34,546 bases of DNA from Candidatus Bathyarchaeota archaeon (lineage in GTDB: Archaea; Thermoproteota; Bathyarchaeia; Bathyarchaeales; DTEX01): the NCBI GenBank assembly GCA_018396405.1, contig JAGTQD010000009.1, positions 1 to 34,546 of the forward strand, given 5' to 3'. Positions within the stretch are counted from its first letter, which is position 1. The number at the start of each line of letters is the position of its first letter. The translations under genes and the position numbers were made by a program. This document shows positions 25,108 through 33,353 of the stretch, piece by piece. Under the pieces are notes generated by a model. That model did not search any database and was not told the origin of the DNA. It worked only from the letters and a program-made list of their open reading frames with translations.

Positions 25108-25917
25108 TTGACTCCTAAATATAAGTTTAGAGTGCCAGTCTACGCGGAATGTATATCTCCAGATATTTTCTCTGGTAAAAGCGTTGAGGAAATATTGGCT
25201 CTAAAGGTTTGGGAGGGAAATAAAAACCGCTCTCTCGGAGACCTATTTAATGTGAGCGTTGAGAAGGAAAGCGGGGAAGCAGAAGTTGTAATATATCTTT
25301 CAGGAGACTTCATAAAGGTTCGAAGGGTTGGAGCAAACATGACTACAGGTAAAATTATAGTTGATGGAGACATCGGCATGCACCTTGGGGAGGGAATGAG
25401 GGGCGGCGAGATAATCGTTAATGGCTACGCCGACTCTTGGCTCGGCGGGAGCATGAAGGGAGGTAGGATAGAGGTTAAGGGCTCCGCTGGCGACTATATT
25501 GGGGCACCCTACCGCGGCAGCAAAGATGGAATGAAGGGTGGAACAATAATTATATATGGGGACGCTGGTAGGGAGGTCGGGTGCCTGATGATGGGCGGCC
25601 TAATTAGGATTTACGGCTCAGTTAAGCATTTTGTTGGAATAAATATGGTTGATGGAACAATAGTTATCCACGGAGATTGTGCTGGGAAGGCTGGCGGCGG
25701 GATGAGGGGTGGAAGAATAATTATATGCGGTCATATACCATCTATCCTACCAACATTTACTATCGAGGATATAAGACCTAGCGTGAACGTAGATGGCGAG
25801 AAGATTAGTGGCCCCTTTTACAGGTTTGTGGGTGACGTATCTGATAAGGGTGAGGGAAGGCTCTTTGTATCAAAGGAGAAGAACCCACACCTATCCTTCT
25901 ATGAAAAATACCTGTAG
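25108..25917 (+). CDS. fwdC: Formylmethanofuran dehydrogenase subunit C
   Basis: Beta-helical subunit related to the glutamate-synthase alpha C-terminal domain; structural partner of FwdA/FwdB. It has seven or so GxGxGxxGG-like turns, for example GMHLGEGMRGGEIIVNG, GSMKGGRIEVKG, GAPYRGSKDGMKGGTIIIYG and GGGMRGGRIIICG. 269 residues matches the family. TTG start at 25108, with weak ribosome site in the spacer. Tightly linked to fwdA and to mch, so the three form one operon for C1 transfer. Confidence 0.93.
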   Translation: MTPKYKFRVPVYAECISPDIFSGKSVEEILALKVWEGNKNRSLGDLFNVSVEKESGEAEVVIYLSGDFIKVRRVGANMTTGKIIVDGDIGMHLGEGMRGGEIIVNGYADSWLGGSMKGGRIEVKGSAGDYIGAPYRGSKDGMKGGTIIIYGDAGREVGCLMMGGLIRIYGSVKHFVGINMVDGTIVIHGDCAGKAGGGMRGGRIIICGHIPSILPTFTIEDIRPSVNVDGEKISGPFYRFVGDVSDKGEGRLFVSKEKNPHLSFYEKYL

Positions 25918-25929
25918 GAGGAATAAAAT

Positions 25930-26886
25930 GTGCCCATAAGCATAAACAGGGAGGCAGCGAAGATTGTCAGAGAAATCTGTAGTTACCAAGAAAAATATAA
26001 TGTCATAGTTGAGAGAAGCTTTTCTGGGGCATATATAATTGATGCTGGAATAAAGGCGAAAGGAGGCTTTCTTACAGGTAAGCTTATAGTGGAGATATGC
26101 TTAGGCGGGCTCGGTGGAGCGAACCTCTCAGTGATGCGTCTCGGAGACCTAGAGTTGCCCTCAATAAACGTTTACACGGATCAACCAGTTATCTCAACAC
26201 TAGCCTCGCAAATGGCTGGGTGGAGGATTAAAGCTGGCGACTATACAGCAATGGGCTCGGGCCCGGCTAGAGCGCTAGCCCAAAAGCCTAAGAGTATCTA
26301 TGAAAAAATAGGATATAGAGATGTGTCTGACGAAGCCGTAATAGTTTTAGAGGCGTCTAGAAAGCCCCCAGAAGAAGCAATTAGGGGAATCGCCGAGTCC
26401 TGCCAAGTGGCTCCAGAGAACCTTTATATAATAATGTCCCCTACAACATCGGTCTCCTCGTTAACGCAGGTTGCTGGTAGGGTTGTTGAGGTTGGAATAT
26501 ATAGGCTGGTTGAGATGGGTTTTGATCCTAACGCCATAATTTATGCGTTTGGGGAAGCCCCAATCCCCCCACCACACCCTAATGAAGTCGAGGCAATGGG
26601 TAGGGCCAATGACATGATATTATATGGCGGCTTAGTGCAAGTCATTGTAGATTATCATGATGACGAATTATTAGAGAAGATTGCTAGGGAGGCTGTTTCA
26701 TCAGCCTCAAAGGTTTATGGAAAACCATTTGCCGAGATATTTAGGGAGGCTGGGGGAGACTTCTATAAGATCGACCCGAAAGTATTTGCTCCCGCTAAAA
26801 TAACTATCGTGAATAAAAGGACTGGAAAAGTATTCTCTAGCGGAAAAATAAATTCGGAGATACTGTTAAAGTCTATAGGGTTATAG
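25930..26886 (+). CDS. mch: Methenyltetrahydromethanopterin cyclohydrolase
   Basis: Catalyses the reversible hydrolysis of methenyl-H4MPT to formyl-H4MPT. 318 residues, with the family segments GGFLTGKLIVEICLGGLG, the arginine/glutamate area and PPPHPNEVEAMGRANDMILYGG near 215-240. GTG start at 25930 with GGAGGA (25917-25922) just upstream; the overlapping ATG at 25928 is in a frame that stops at once. Together with FwdA/FwdC it indicates a methanopterin-type C1 pathway. Other genes (ftr, mtd/mer) are outside the window. Confidence 0.95.
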   Translation: MPISINREAAKIVREICSYQEKYNVIVERSFSGAYIIDAGIKAKGGFLTGKLIVEICLGGLGGANLSVMRLGDLELPSINVYTDQPVISTLASQMAGWRIKAGDYTAMGSGPARALAQKPKSIYEKIGYRDVSDEAVIVLEASRKPPEEAIRGIAESCQVAPENLYIIMSPTTSVSSLTQVAGRVVEVGIYRLVEMGFDPNAIIYAFGEAPIPPPHPNEVEAMGRANDMILYGGLVQVIVDYHDDELLEKIAREAVSSASKVYGKPFAEIFREAGGDFYKIDPKVFAPAKITIVNKRTGKVFSSGKINSEILLKSIGL

Positions 26887-26893
26887 GGTTATC

Positions 26894-27940
26894 TTAAGTA
26901 GTTTTCCCCATAGATGCTTCACGCTTCTTCCGCGACATTCTAATTAATAACTCCATGAGTTTATTGTCCTCTAGTGGCTTAGTCTTTATGATTCCCTTGG
27001 ATTCAACCCTCCTTAATATTTCGTCCCCCACATCAGTTCGTGTAATCGTTAATGTCCAGCCATCCAGCCCAAGCCCACCAACAGATATATCAGCCAGCTC
27101 CGCTGAGAAATCCGGGCAGGCGTTACAGAAGCGGCACGCGTATTCCTTAGCTTCTTTTAGTGGAACCGCCTTAACCTGACCATCCCTTATCTTAATGATA
27201 AACTTACCCTTTATGTTAATCTTCTCCACATCTTCTGGTTTAATGCCCATCTTTTCCTGAAGAAGGCCCTTAACCAGACCATCATATACGAAGCTTTCGC
27301 TACAAAATAGGCCTATAGTGAATTTTAGGGCTTCAACATACTTTTTTAATGGGAGCGCCTGTATTCTCCTGATGGCGCATATCTGGCATGGTGTTCCAAC
27401 GAAAGCCATTTTTCCTATCTTCTTTTGGACACCGCTCCTCAATGCTAAAAGGTTTGGCGAATATGTATATCTTGTTCCAGCGCATTGAATAATATCTTCC
27501 TTTGAGAGGGCTAGTACTGGAGTGGCTTTCAGCGGATTCATGACATCTTTGCCCGAAATGGCTGATCCTTGAATGACACCATCCTCAAGCATAGAGACCA
27601 GGATAGATGTTACCACACCTCCATCTTGGCAGACCCTCATAATATTCTCGTCCCTTGTCTGCGCCACTAGAACCCGTTTAAAAACTCCAAACTCCTCTTC
27701 CAGCCTTCTCTCCCGCCCAAATATAAGCTGTTCCAGAGATGTGATAGAAACATTATATCTTGGGCAGACATTAGCGCATATACCACACACTTTACACTCA
27801 CTAATAATCTTCGGGCCCGCATCATAATCTAGACAATTATAGGGGCATGAAACGACGCAGGCGCCGCAGCCAGTGCATAACCCATTATCAATAACGGTCT
27901 TCTTTAGGCTCTCCTCAAAACTAATCTTCTCAATAGGCAT
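26894..27940 (-). CDS. FrhB/FpoF-like iron-sulfur protein (coenzyme F420 dehydrogenase beta family)
   Basis: 348 residues with two [4Fe-4S] ferredoxin motifs near the N-terminus (C22,C25,C28,C32 and C49,C52,C55,C59), followed by the FrhB N- and C-terminal domains (FVGTPCQICAIRR and CRFCNACPDFSAELADISVG). Such proteins bind FAD and F420 or pass electrons from ferredoxin; some partner hydrogenases, heterodisulfide reductases or other oxidoreductases. The partner here is unknown. ATG at 27940 is chosen: GGTGG lies five bases upstream; the open frame runs 13 codons further. It converges with mch, only seven bases apart. Confidence 0.85.
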   Translation of the reverse strand: MPIEKISFEESLKKTVIDNGLCTGCGACVVSCPYNCLDYDAGPKIISECKVCGICANVCPRYNVSITSLEQLIFGRERRLEEEFGVFKRVLVAQTRDENIMRVCQDGGVVTSILVSMLEDGVIQGSAISGKDVMNPLKATPVLALSKEDIIQCAGTRYTYSPNLLALRSGVQKKIGKMAFVGTPCQICAIRRIQALPLKKYVEALKFTIGLFCSESFVYDGLVKGLLQEKMGIKPEDVEKINIKGKFIIKIRDGQVKAVPLKEAKEYACRFCNACPDFSAELADISVGGLGLDGWTLTITRTDVGDEILRRVESKGIIKTKPLEDNKLMELLIRMSRKKREASMGKTT

Positions 27941-28013
27941 ATTAACCACCCAGCGTTTTATTAGAAACGCGGAACACAAATATTTTTTGTTTTTTGATTG
28001 ATATTATATTTTG
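27941..28013. promoter_or_regulatory. Divergent A/T-rich promoter region (FrhB-like and phosphatase genes)
   Basis: A 73-base gap containing long T and A runs (AATATTTTTTGTTTTTTG and ATTATATTTT). It must hold the start signals for both divergent genes. The TATA-like sequence near the phosphatase start is close enough that its transcript may be nearly leaderless. Individual boxes cannot be assigned with confidence. Confidence 0.35.
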
Positions 28014-28943
28014 ATGGACCTAGACCATATATTTAATAGATCATTGGAAGCGGATCAACGGGAATTTCTAGGTTTAATAGGGCAGGTTAACCAAGTATTG
28101 ACGCGCGAGGCTGAGGCTGGTTTAATAGGAGAGGCGAAGGTTACTGGCAGACTTATTTTTATTCTCCCTAAGGGGGAGGCGATAATAGTTGGTGATATTC
28201 ATGGTGACCTCGAGAGCCTAAAGTATATACTCGACGAATCTGGTTTCCTGAATAAGGCACTAGATGGGCGTGACGTTTATCTAATTTTCCTCGGAGATTA
28301 CGGTGATAGAGGAGAATACTCGCCAGAAGTCTACTATGTTATCCTGGCGCTAAAGAATCTCTTCCCAGAAAAAGTTATCCTCCTTCAGGGTAACCATGAG
28401 GGGCCGGAAGATATACTCGCACACCCACACGATCTACCCTACCAAATGAGAAGAAAATTCGGTCTAGATGGCCTTATAGTATATAGGGAGCTTAGCAACC
28501 TCTTCAGGCGCTTTTACACAGCCGTTATTGTGAAGGATAGATATGTAATGCTGCATGGTGGTGTGCCAAGCGGCGCGAGGAGCATTGAGGATGTGGCCTT
28601 CGCATATATAAAGCACCCGGCCGAAAGCCATCTTGAAGAGATTTTATGGAGTGACCCGGAAGACTGGATAAGTGGGAAGTATCCATCGCCACGCGGCGCC
28701 GGATACCTGTTCGGCGAGGATATAACAATGAAGTTCCTTGAACTTCTGGGGGTGAAGTTTTTAATTAGGGGACATGAGCCAGCCGATGAAGGATACAAAT
28801 TTAATCATGGCGGAAGAGTTTTAACGCTTTTCTCTAGGAAAGGGCCACCATACTATAATGCTGAGGCAGCATACTTAATGCTAAGACTTGAGCCCCAGCT
28901 AAACTCTGCTGAGGAGATTAAGCAGTATATTCGGAGGTTTTAG
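28014..28943 (+). CDS. PPP-family serine/threonine protein phosphatase (archaeal PP1/PP2A type)
   Basis: Metal-dependent phosphoprotein phosphatase. The signature metal and phosphate motifs are at GDIHGDLESL (60-69), GDYGDRGEYSPE (94-105) and GNHEGPE (126-132), with the later HGGVPSG and IRGHEPADEGY. 309 residues. GDYGDRG in place of the more common GDYVDRG is a small change that keeps both metal-site aspartates and the arginine. An ATG at 28014 is preferred over TTG at 28011. Only seven bases separate it from the MetE-like gene, so the two are likely co-transcribed. Confidence 0.9.
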   Translation: MDLDHIFNRSLEADQREFLGLIGQVNQVLTREAEAGLIGEAKVTGRLIFILPKGEAIIVGDIHGDLESLKYILDESGFLNKALDGRDVYLIFLGDYGDRGEYSPEVYYVILALKNLFPEKVILLQGNHEGPEDILAHPHDLPYQMRRKFGLDGLIVYRELSNLFRRFYTAVIVKDRYVMLHGGVPSGARSIEDVAFAYIKHPAESHLEEILWSDPEDWISGKYPSPRGAGYLFGEDITMKFLELLGVKFLIRGHEPADEGYKFNHGGRVLTLFSRKGPPYYNAEAAYLMLRLEPQLNSAEEIKQYIRRF

Positions 28944-28950
28944 GCCACAT

Positions 28951-29913
28951 ATGCTAAGGGAATATTATACGTCTACGATCGGCAGCTTCCCGCTCATCGA
29001 CACTGAAGATAATAGAAAGAGGTGCCTAGAAGATTTGATTGCGCTCGGAATAGATTACCCAGCATACCCGCAGCTAACAGACATGGGCAGACAATTCCTT
29101 GATGAGCTAGCCAGCCAAGATAGCGGAATAATACCATATCGGGGAGAGTATAAAATTGCTGGAAGAGAAATAAGCGTTGACGTTAAGCCCCCCGGGCTCG
29201 AACCATTCCTTTGGACCATCAATTATATTGAGAGGAGGGGGTTGAAGATCAAGATTAAAGCTCCAGTGACCGGGCCATTCACTCTAGCGTCCTACATAAT
29301 CATTGATGATGATGGAAGCATGTTCAATAGGGCTATAGCAAATATCGCTTTTGTGGAACAGATCGCGCAGATAGTTTCAAATATGTGCAGCCTTATCTCT
29401 AGAAAGGCTGAGATGATCTCTATAGATGAGCCCATTCTGAGTGTTATTGTCGGTTCAAGGGTCATGTTCAGGTATGGGGAAGGGGAGATTAAAAGGATCC
29501 TTAATACTATTAGGGAAAAATGCGGGGATGTTCTGGCCGGAATACATGTATGCGGAAGGATATCGCCTAAGCTAGCAAGTATTTTGTTAGAAACGGATCT
29601 AGATTTTCTAAGCCATGAATTCCATGATACGCCAGATAATATAAGGGTTTATTCTCCTGAGAGCATTAGGAAGAGTGGGAAAATATTGTCTATTGGGTGT
29701 CTCTCGAGCAGGTATCCTGTGGTTGAGAGCGTGGACGAAATACTTAGTGTGGCAAGGAAGTTTAAGGAATATGGGGAGCGCCTAATATTTACGCCAGACT
29801 GTGGCTTCAGAAACCTTATCATTAATGGTTCAAGAGAGAAAGGATATGAGGTGGCATTAGGAAAGCTTAGGAATATGGTTTTAGCAGTATCAAATCTGAG
29901 GAAGGAAGGGTAA
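28951..29913 (+). CDS. Core (C-terminal-domain-only) methionine synthase MetE-like methyltransferase
   Basis: 320-residue barrel lacking the N-terminal half of bacterial MetE (about 750 residues). The zinc ligands are present with the same spacing as E. coli MetE as I recall it (H641, C643, E665, C726): H199 and C201 in IHVCG, E223 in SHEFHD and C284 in TPDCGF. Short MetE proteins transfer a methyl group to homocysteine, in several archaea and anaerobes probably from a methylcobamide protein rather than from folate. Given the H4MPT genes nearby that is plausible here, but the donor is inferred. ATG at 28951. Confidence 0.85.
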   Translation: MLREYYTSTIGSFPLIDTEDNRKRCLEDLIALGIDYPAYPQLTDMGRQFLDELASQDSGIIPYRGEYKIAGREISVDVKPPGLEPFLWTINYIERRGLKIKIKAPVTGPFTLASYIIIDDDGSMFNRAIANIAFVEQIAQIVSNMCSLISRKAEMISIDEPILSVIVGSRVMFRYGEGEIKRILNTIREKCGDVLAGIHVCGRISPKLASILLETDLDFLSHEFHDTPDNIRVYSPESIRKSGKILSIGCLSSRYPVVESVDEILSVARKFKEYGERLIFTPDCGFRNLIINGSREKGYEVALGKLRNMVLAVSNLRKEG

Positions 29914-29918
29914 TTACC

Positions 29919-31151
29919 TCATATTAGCCCAACATCTTGAAGTATCTTCTTGAACTCCTCCTCCCTTAATGAGGCTTTCCTGCCACGCTCATACTGTTTC
30001 TTAACTTCCTCAACAACCATCATGAGGACTTCATTATCTGGCTCTTTTCCAGTAATCTCAATAATCTTATGTCTTATTATAGCTTTTCCGGAATGCTTAC
30101 CTATTGTTAGCCTACGCACATTGCCGACGAGCTCGGGTGGATATGGCTCATATGTCCTTGGATCATTCAGCACACCATGTGTATGAATTCCTGATTCGTG
30201 GGCAAATGCGTAGGCTCCAACAATCGCCTTATTTGGCGGGACAACGTAGCCAGTTGCCCGGCTTATTAACTCTGCTAAGGCAGTTAGCTTCTGCGTCTTC
30301 CCCTCAAACTTCTTGACGCCATAATGCATGTAAAGGTTCATTAAAACTTTTTCGGTCTCAGCGTTTCCGGCCCTCTCACCTATTCCGAGGAATGTTGTGC
30401 TCAAATATATTCTCTCCCAAACACCATCCGCAGCCCTGACAGCAGCAATAGTATTCTCCACGGCGTTTCCAAAGTCGTCATGCGCATGGATCTCAATATC
30501 CCTTATCTTAGTTTCATACTTTATAGCTCTAATCTTTCTTGGTATACCATTGGGTAAGGGCGCTTTTGGGTCTGAGAGCCCAACACCAACAGTATCGCAT
30601 ATTCTATAGCATTCAGCGCCAGCTTCGGCTACAGCATTAATGAATTTTTTCTCAAATTCCCAGCTAGCCCTTGTGCTATCTTCACCGTGAACGAAAACCC
30701 TTAGCCCATGGTCTTTAGCAGCGTATTCGACGACCTCAACAACCCTATTTAAGAGTTCCTCAGGGCTCTTATCCGGCCACTTAGCCCTGAAATGAATGTA
30801 GGAGACTGGGTGCGATATCCCAACTTCCTCAAAGCCGCAGTCTATTGCATCGTCAATGTCCTCCTTAACGGCCCTACACCACCCAGCCAATCTAACTCCT
30901 AAACCCATCTTCTGGATGAGCTTAACGGCTTCCTTATCAGGCTTCTGGTAATGATGGAGCTCTATCCGCTCGACCCCGATTTCGGCTAATAAGCGAGCTA
31001 TCTCCGCAGCCTCTTCTGGAGAAACAGCTAAGCCCGGCATTTGAATACCGTCTCTAAGCGTCGTATCATCAATTATTGGATCAACATTCAAAGACAATTT
31101 AAAATAGAGATCCTCAAAGGCCATTTTATCGACGAGTTTTGGATCAATCAT
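29919..31151 (-). CDS. Homocitrate/isopropylmalate/Re-citrate synthase family acyltransferase
   Basis: DRE-TIM metallolyase that condenses acetyl-CoA with a 2-oxo acid. DDTTLRDGIQMPG (28-40), EDSTRAS, IHAHDDFGNAV and HESGIHTHGVLNDPRTYE carry the metal and substrate residues. 410 residues lacks the regulatory C-terminal domain of full isopropylmalate synthase. It could be homocitrate synthase, but lysine is made by the DAP route here; Re-citrate synthase or citramalate/isopropylmalate synthase are equally possible. ATG at 31151 is chosen: GGAGG lies eight bases upstream. Last gene of the glnA operon, 29 bases after the second RAM gene. Confidence 0.8.
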   Translation of the reverse strand: MIDPKLVDKMAFEDLYFKLSLNVDPIIDDTTLRDGIQMPGLAVSPEEAAEIARLLAEIGVERIELHHYQKPDKEAVKLIQKMGLGVRLAGWCRAVKEDIDDAIDCGFEEVGISHPVSYIHFRAKWPDKSPEELLNRVVEVVEYAAKDHGLRVFVHGEDSTRASWEFEKKFINAVAEAGAECYRICDTVGVGLSDPKAPLPNGIPRKIRAIKYETKIRDIEIHAHDDFGNAVENTIAAVRAADGVWERIYLSTTFLGIGERAGNAETEKVLMNLYMHYGVKKFEGKTQKLTALAELISRATGYVVPPNKAIVGAYAFAHESGIHTHGVLNDPRTYEPYPPELVGNVRRLTIGKHSGKAIIRHKIIEITGKEPDNEVLMMVVEEVKKQYERGRKASLREEEFKKILQDVGLI

Positions 31152-31180
31152 ACCTTCCACCTCCACATTTTTATTGAGAA

Positions 31181-31450
31181 CTAGCTTGGTTGGTGAAATA
31201 TGGATATAAGGGTCTCAGTCCGCACAACATTTGGATGCTGCTCAATCATTTCATAGATTATCTTATGTAGCTCCTCAAGGCTACTTGCCTCGATGACGAC
31301 GACGGCATCATATCTCCCGAGAACAGAGTTAGCCATTCTAACACCTTTTATACGCCTAGACCTGACAATATCCTCAGATGTTCCAGGCTTCATTCTCACT
31401 AGGACGAATGCCCTCAAAGGCTTCCTTCTCAAATCCTTGCCTACACCCAT
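31181..31450 (-). CDS. RAM-only Lrp/AsnC effector-domain protein, copy 2
   Basis: 89 residues comprising only an Lrp ligand-binding domain: LRAFVLVRMKPGTSEDIV, LGRYDAVVVIEASSLEELH and the final strand TETLISIF. It has no DNA-binding domain. ATG at 31450 with GGAGG eight bases upstream, so the start is secure. It resembles the adjacent gene (shared KPGTS, GRxDAxVxIE and PxxxxTET), indicating tandem duplication. Located between glnA and the acyltransferase, it may sense an amino acid and modulate a full-length Lrp or an enzyme. Confidence 0.85.
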   Translation of the reverse strand: MGVGKDLRRKPLRAFVLVRMKPGTSEDIVRSRRIKGVRMANSVLGRYDAVVVIEASSLEELHKIIYEMIEQHPNVVRTETLISIFHQPS

Positions 31451-31469
31451 AACATTATCCTCCCAAATG

Positions 31470-31721
31470 CTATCTTATCTCGGTCAGGGTGAGCGCCGTC
31501 TCCGTGTGGAGAATGTCGGGATCCTTCTCAATAACATTGTATAACAGATCATGTAACACCTCGAGATCTGGAGTCTCGATTATAACTATTGCATCAAACC
31601 TCCCGTATATTGCATCGGCTTGGACAACTTCTTTAACCTTACTCTTTATCCTTTTAACAACCTCTAATGATGTGCCAGGTTTTGTCTCAATAAATATATA
31701 TGCTCTTATCAATTTCCTCAC
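31470..31721 (-). CDS. RAM-only Lrp/AsnC effector-domain protein, copy 1
   Basis: 83-residue RAM domain with IRAYIFIETKPGTSLEVVKR, YGRFDAIVIIETPDLEVLH and HTETALTLTEI. No helix-turn-helix. Probable GTG start at 31721, 11 bases after glnA, preceded by AGGGA. It is the first of two tandem paralogs in the glnA operon. The constant glnA context suggests that the ligand is glutamine, glutamate or a downstream amino acid; this is inference. Confidence 0.83.
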   Translation of the reverse strand: MRKLIRAYIFIETKPGTSLEVVKRIKSKVKEVVQADAIYGRFDAIVIIETPDLEVLHDLLYNVIEKDPDILHTETALTLTEIR

Positions 31722-31732
31722 TCCCTAAACAA

Positions 31733-33220
31733 TTAATAATCAATATATTTCACAATCTCCCATGGGGATACGTAAAGGCAGTATTGCAGCCACTCTTTCA
31801 TTTTATACTCGATAAAGCTGTCAAAGATGTGGCTTCCTAGTGCTCTTTGGATAACTTCGTCGCTCTTCATCTCCTCGAGGGCTTCTTTGAGAGTTGAGGG
31901 TATCTGACTTATACCGAGGGCCTTCCTCCTCTCTGGAGTCAGCTTATAAATATCCTCATCCACAGGGTCGCCTGGATCAATCTTCTTCTTTATCCCGTCA
32001 AGACCAGCCATTAATAGACATGATAAGGCCAGATATGGGTTACACGAGGGATCAGCACCGCGATATTCAATACGCTTGAGAGCAGCGTATTGTGGCCCCC
32101 TATGATAAACTGGTATCCTGATCAATGCGGATCTATTCCTGCGAGACCAAACAATATATATCGGCGCCTCAAACCCGGGAACAAGCCTTTTATATGAGTT
32201 TACGGTTGGACAGCAAACTGCTGTAAGGGCTTTGGCATGCTCAAGCAGCCCGCCAATGAAGTATCTTCCAGTCTGACTTAGCTCAGCATACTCGTCATTT
32301 TCATCATACATTACGTTTACAGAGTCTCTCCAGAGCGACATATGAACATGCATTCCACTAGCATTGTCCATGAAGATCGGTTTAGGCATAAATGTAGCTA
32401 TCAACCCCCTCTTCTTAGCGATGTTCTTCGCCACAAACTTGTAATACATTACTCTATCAGCGGTCTCAACAAGCGGCCCACACTGAAAGTTAATCTCAAC
32501 TTGACCAGCTGTTGCAACCTCATGATGATGCTTCTCTATCTTAAAACCAAAGTAATCTTCAAGAATAGTTGAAACTTCATTTCTATATTCTGTCGTAGTA
32601 TCCTCCGGCGGAGCCCTGAAGTAAGCGTCCCTAGGACTCAAAATATATCCATTACCCGAGATCTCAGGCGACTCTGGGACAACTCTCGGGGCACCCCAGG
32701 AGTCGCTCTTGCCACCATCCGGGCTAACCCATAGATCCCAAACGAGCTTAGTTGGGTTTATTGATGTGAAGACGAAGTGCTCCATCTCTGGAGCGAAGAG
32801 GCAGATATAGTCCATCTCGGCAGCTGCCTTAACAGCTCTTTTGGCAACATATCCTCTCGGATCGACCTCTGAGGGCTCCCTTTTTCCATATGCTTCACAC
32901 ACGTCACCTATAACTATAGCGCTCTTTTGATCCTCACTGGTAGTCCATGGGATTATACACAGCGTTCTCGGATCCGGCATAAGAACCATGTCTGACTCTT
33001 CAATTGACTTAAAGCCCCGGACAGATGAGCCATCAAAGCCTAGACCGGAGAGGAAGGCGTTTCCCTCAATGAATTCTCTGGAGGACACCACCATATCCTG
33101 CATTAGCCCTCTTATATCAACGAAGGCTGAATGCACCCACCGAACCCTATTCACCTTAATCTTCTCAATAGCTCTCTTAATAGCATCTTCAATATCGTCG
33201 TATTCCAAATGTCCCACCAT
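31733..33220 (-). CDS. glnA: Glutamine synthetase, type I
   Basis: ATP-dependent synthesis of glutamine from glutamate and ammonia. 495 residues. Landmarks: FVDIRGLMQD, GFDGSSVRGFKSIEESDMVL (including the substrate-site aspartate loop), CLFAPEMEHFVFT, EVATAGQVEINFQCGPL, HVHMSLW with catalytic histidine and NRSALIRIP. A DIYKL tyrosine at about 414 aligns roughly with the loop adenylylated in bacterial GSI, but no adenylyltransferase is in view. First gene of glnA-RAM-RAM-acyltransferase; ATG at 33220, or TTG four codons in (GGTGG upstream). Confidence 0.95.
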   Translation of the reverse strand: MVGHLEYDDIEDAIKRAIEKIKVNRVRWVHSAFVDIRGLMQDMVVSSREFIEGNAFLSGLGFDGSSVRGFKSIEESDMVLMPDPRTLCIIPWTTSEDQKSAIVIGDVCEAYGKREPSEVDPRGYVAKRAVKAAAEMDYICLFAPEMEHFVFTSINPTKLVWDLWVSPDGGKSDSWGAPRVVPESPEISGNGYILSPRDAYFRAPPEDTTTEYRNEVSTILEDYFGFKIEKHHHEVATAGQVEINFQCGPLVETADRVMYYKFVAKNIAKKRGLIATFMPKPIFMDNASGMHVHMSLWRDSVNVMYDENDEYAELSQTGRYFIGGLLEHAKALTAVCCPTVNSYKRLVPGFEAPIYIVWSRRNRSALIRIPVYHRGPQYAALKRIEYRGADPSCNPYLALSCLLMAGLDGIKKKIDPGDPVDEDIYKLTPERRKALGISQIPSTLKEALEEMKSDEVIQRALGSHIFDSFIEYKMKEWLQYCLYVSPWEIVKYIDY

Positions 33221-33254
33221 ATCATTTAACAGAAGTATTTTTCATCATGCATTG

Positions 33255-33270
33255 TATATAAACTTTTTGC
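33255..33270 (-). promoter_or_regulatory. Promoter of the glnA operon
   Basis: On the minus strand GCAAAAAG (BRE-like) leads into TTTATATACA (TATA-like, about 33257-33266). The start of transcription is expected near 33235, close to the glnA ATG at 33220. Confidence 0.5.
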
Positions 33271-33289
33271 TCAATATTGAAAAATTTTT
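33271..33289. promoter_or_regulatory. Palindromic operator candidate between glnA and the Lrp gene
   Basis: TCAATATTGA (33271-33280) is a perfect palindrome and is joined to AAAAATTTTT (33280-33289), another one. It lies midway between the divergent promoters of glnA and an Lrp-type regulator, a natural site for autoregulation and control. A/T-rich palindromes are common in such DNA, so the call is tentative. Confidence 0.4.
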
Positions 33290-33298
33290 AAATAAATG
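33281..33298 (+). promoter_or_regulatory. Promoter of the Lrp gene opposite glnA
   Basis: GAAAAA(T) followed by TTTTAAATA resembles a BRE/TATA pair, with transcription expected to begin near 33318-33325, just before the AGGAGG at 33325-33330. That leader would fit translation from the ATG at 33332 better than from 33354. Confidence 0.4.
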
Positions 33299-33353
33299 TC
33301 TTCTTAATTAAATAAATGTTCAGTAGGAGGTATGAACATCGCCAGAGAACGAG

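Noticed and set aside
27941-27979. Longer start of the FrhB-like gene at 27979
   Set aside because: GGTGG is placed five bases before ATG 27940; the upstream extension of 13 residues has no support and uses promoter-region DNA.
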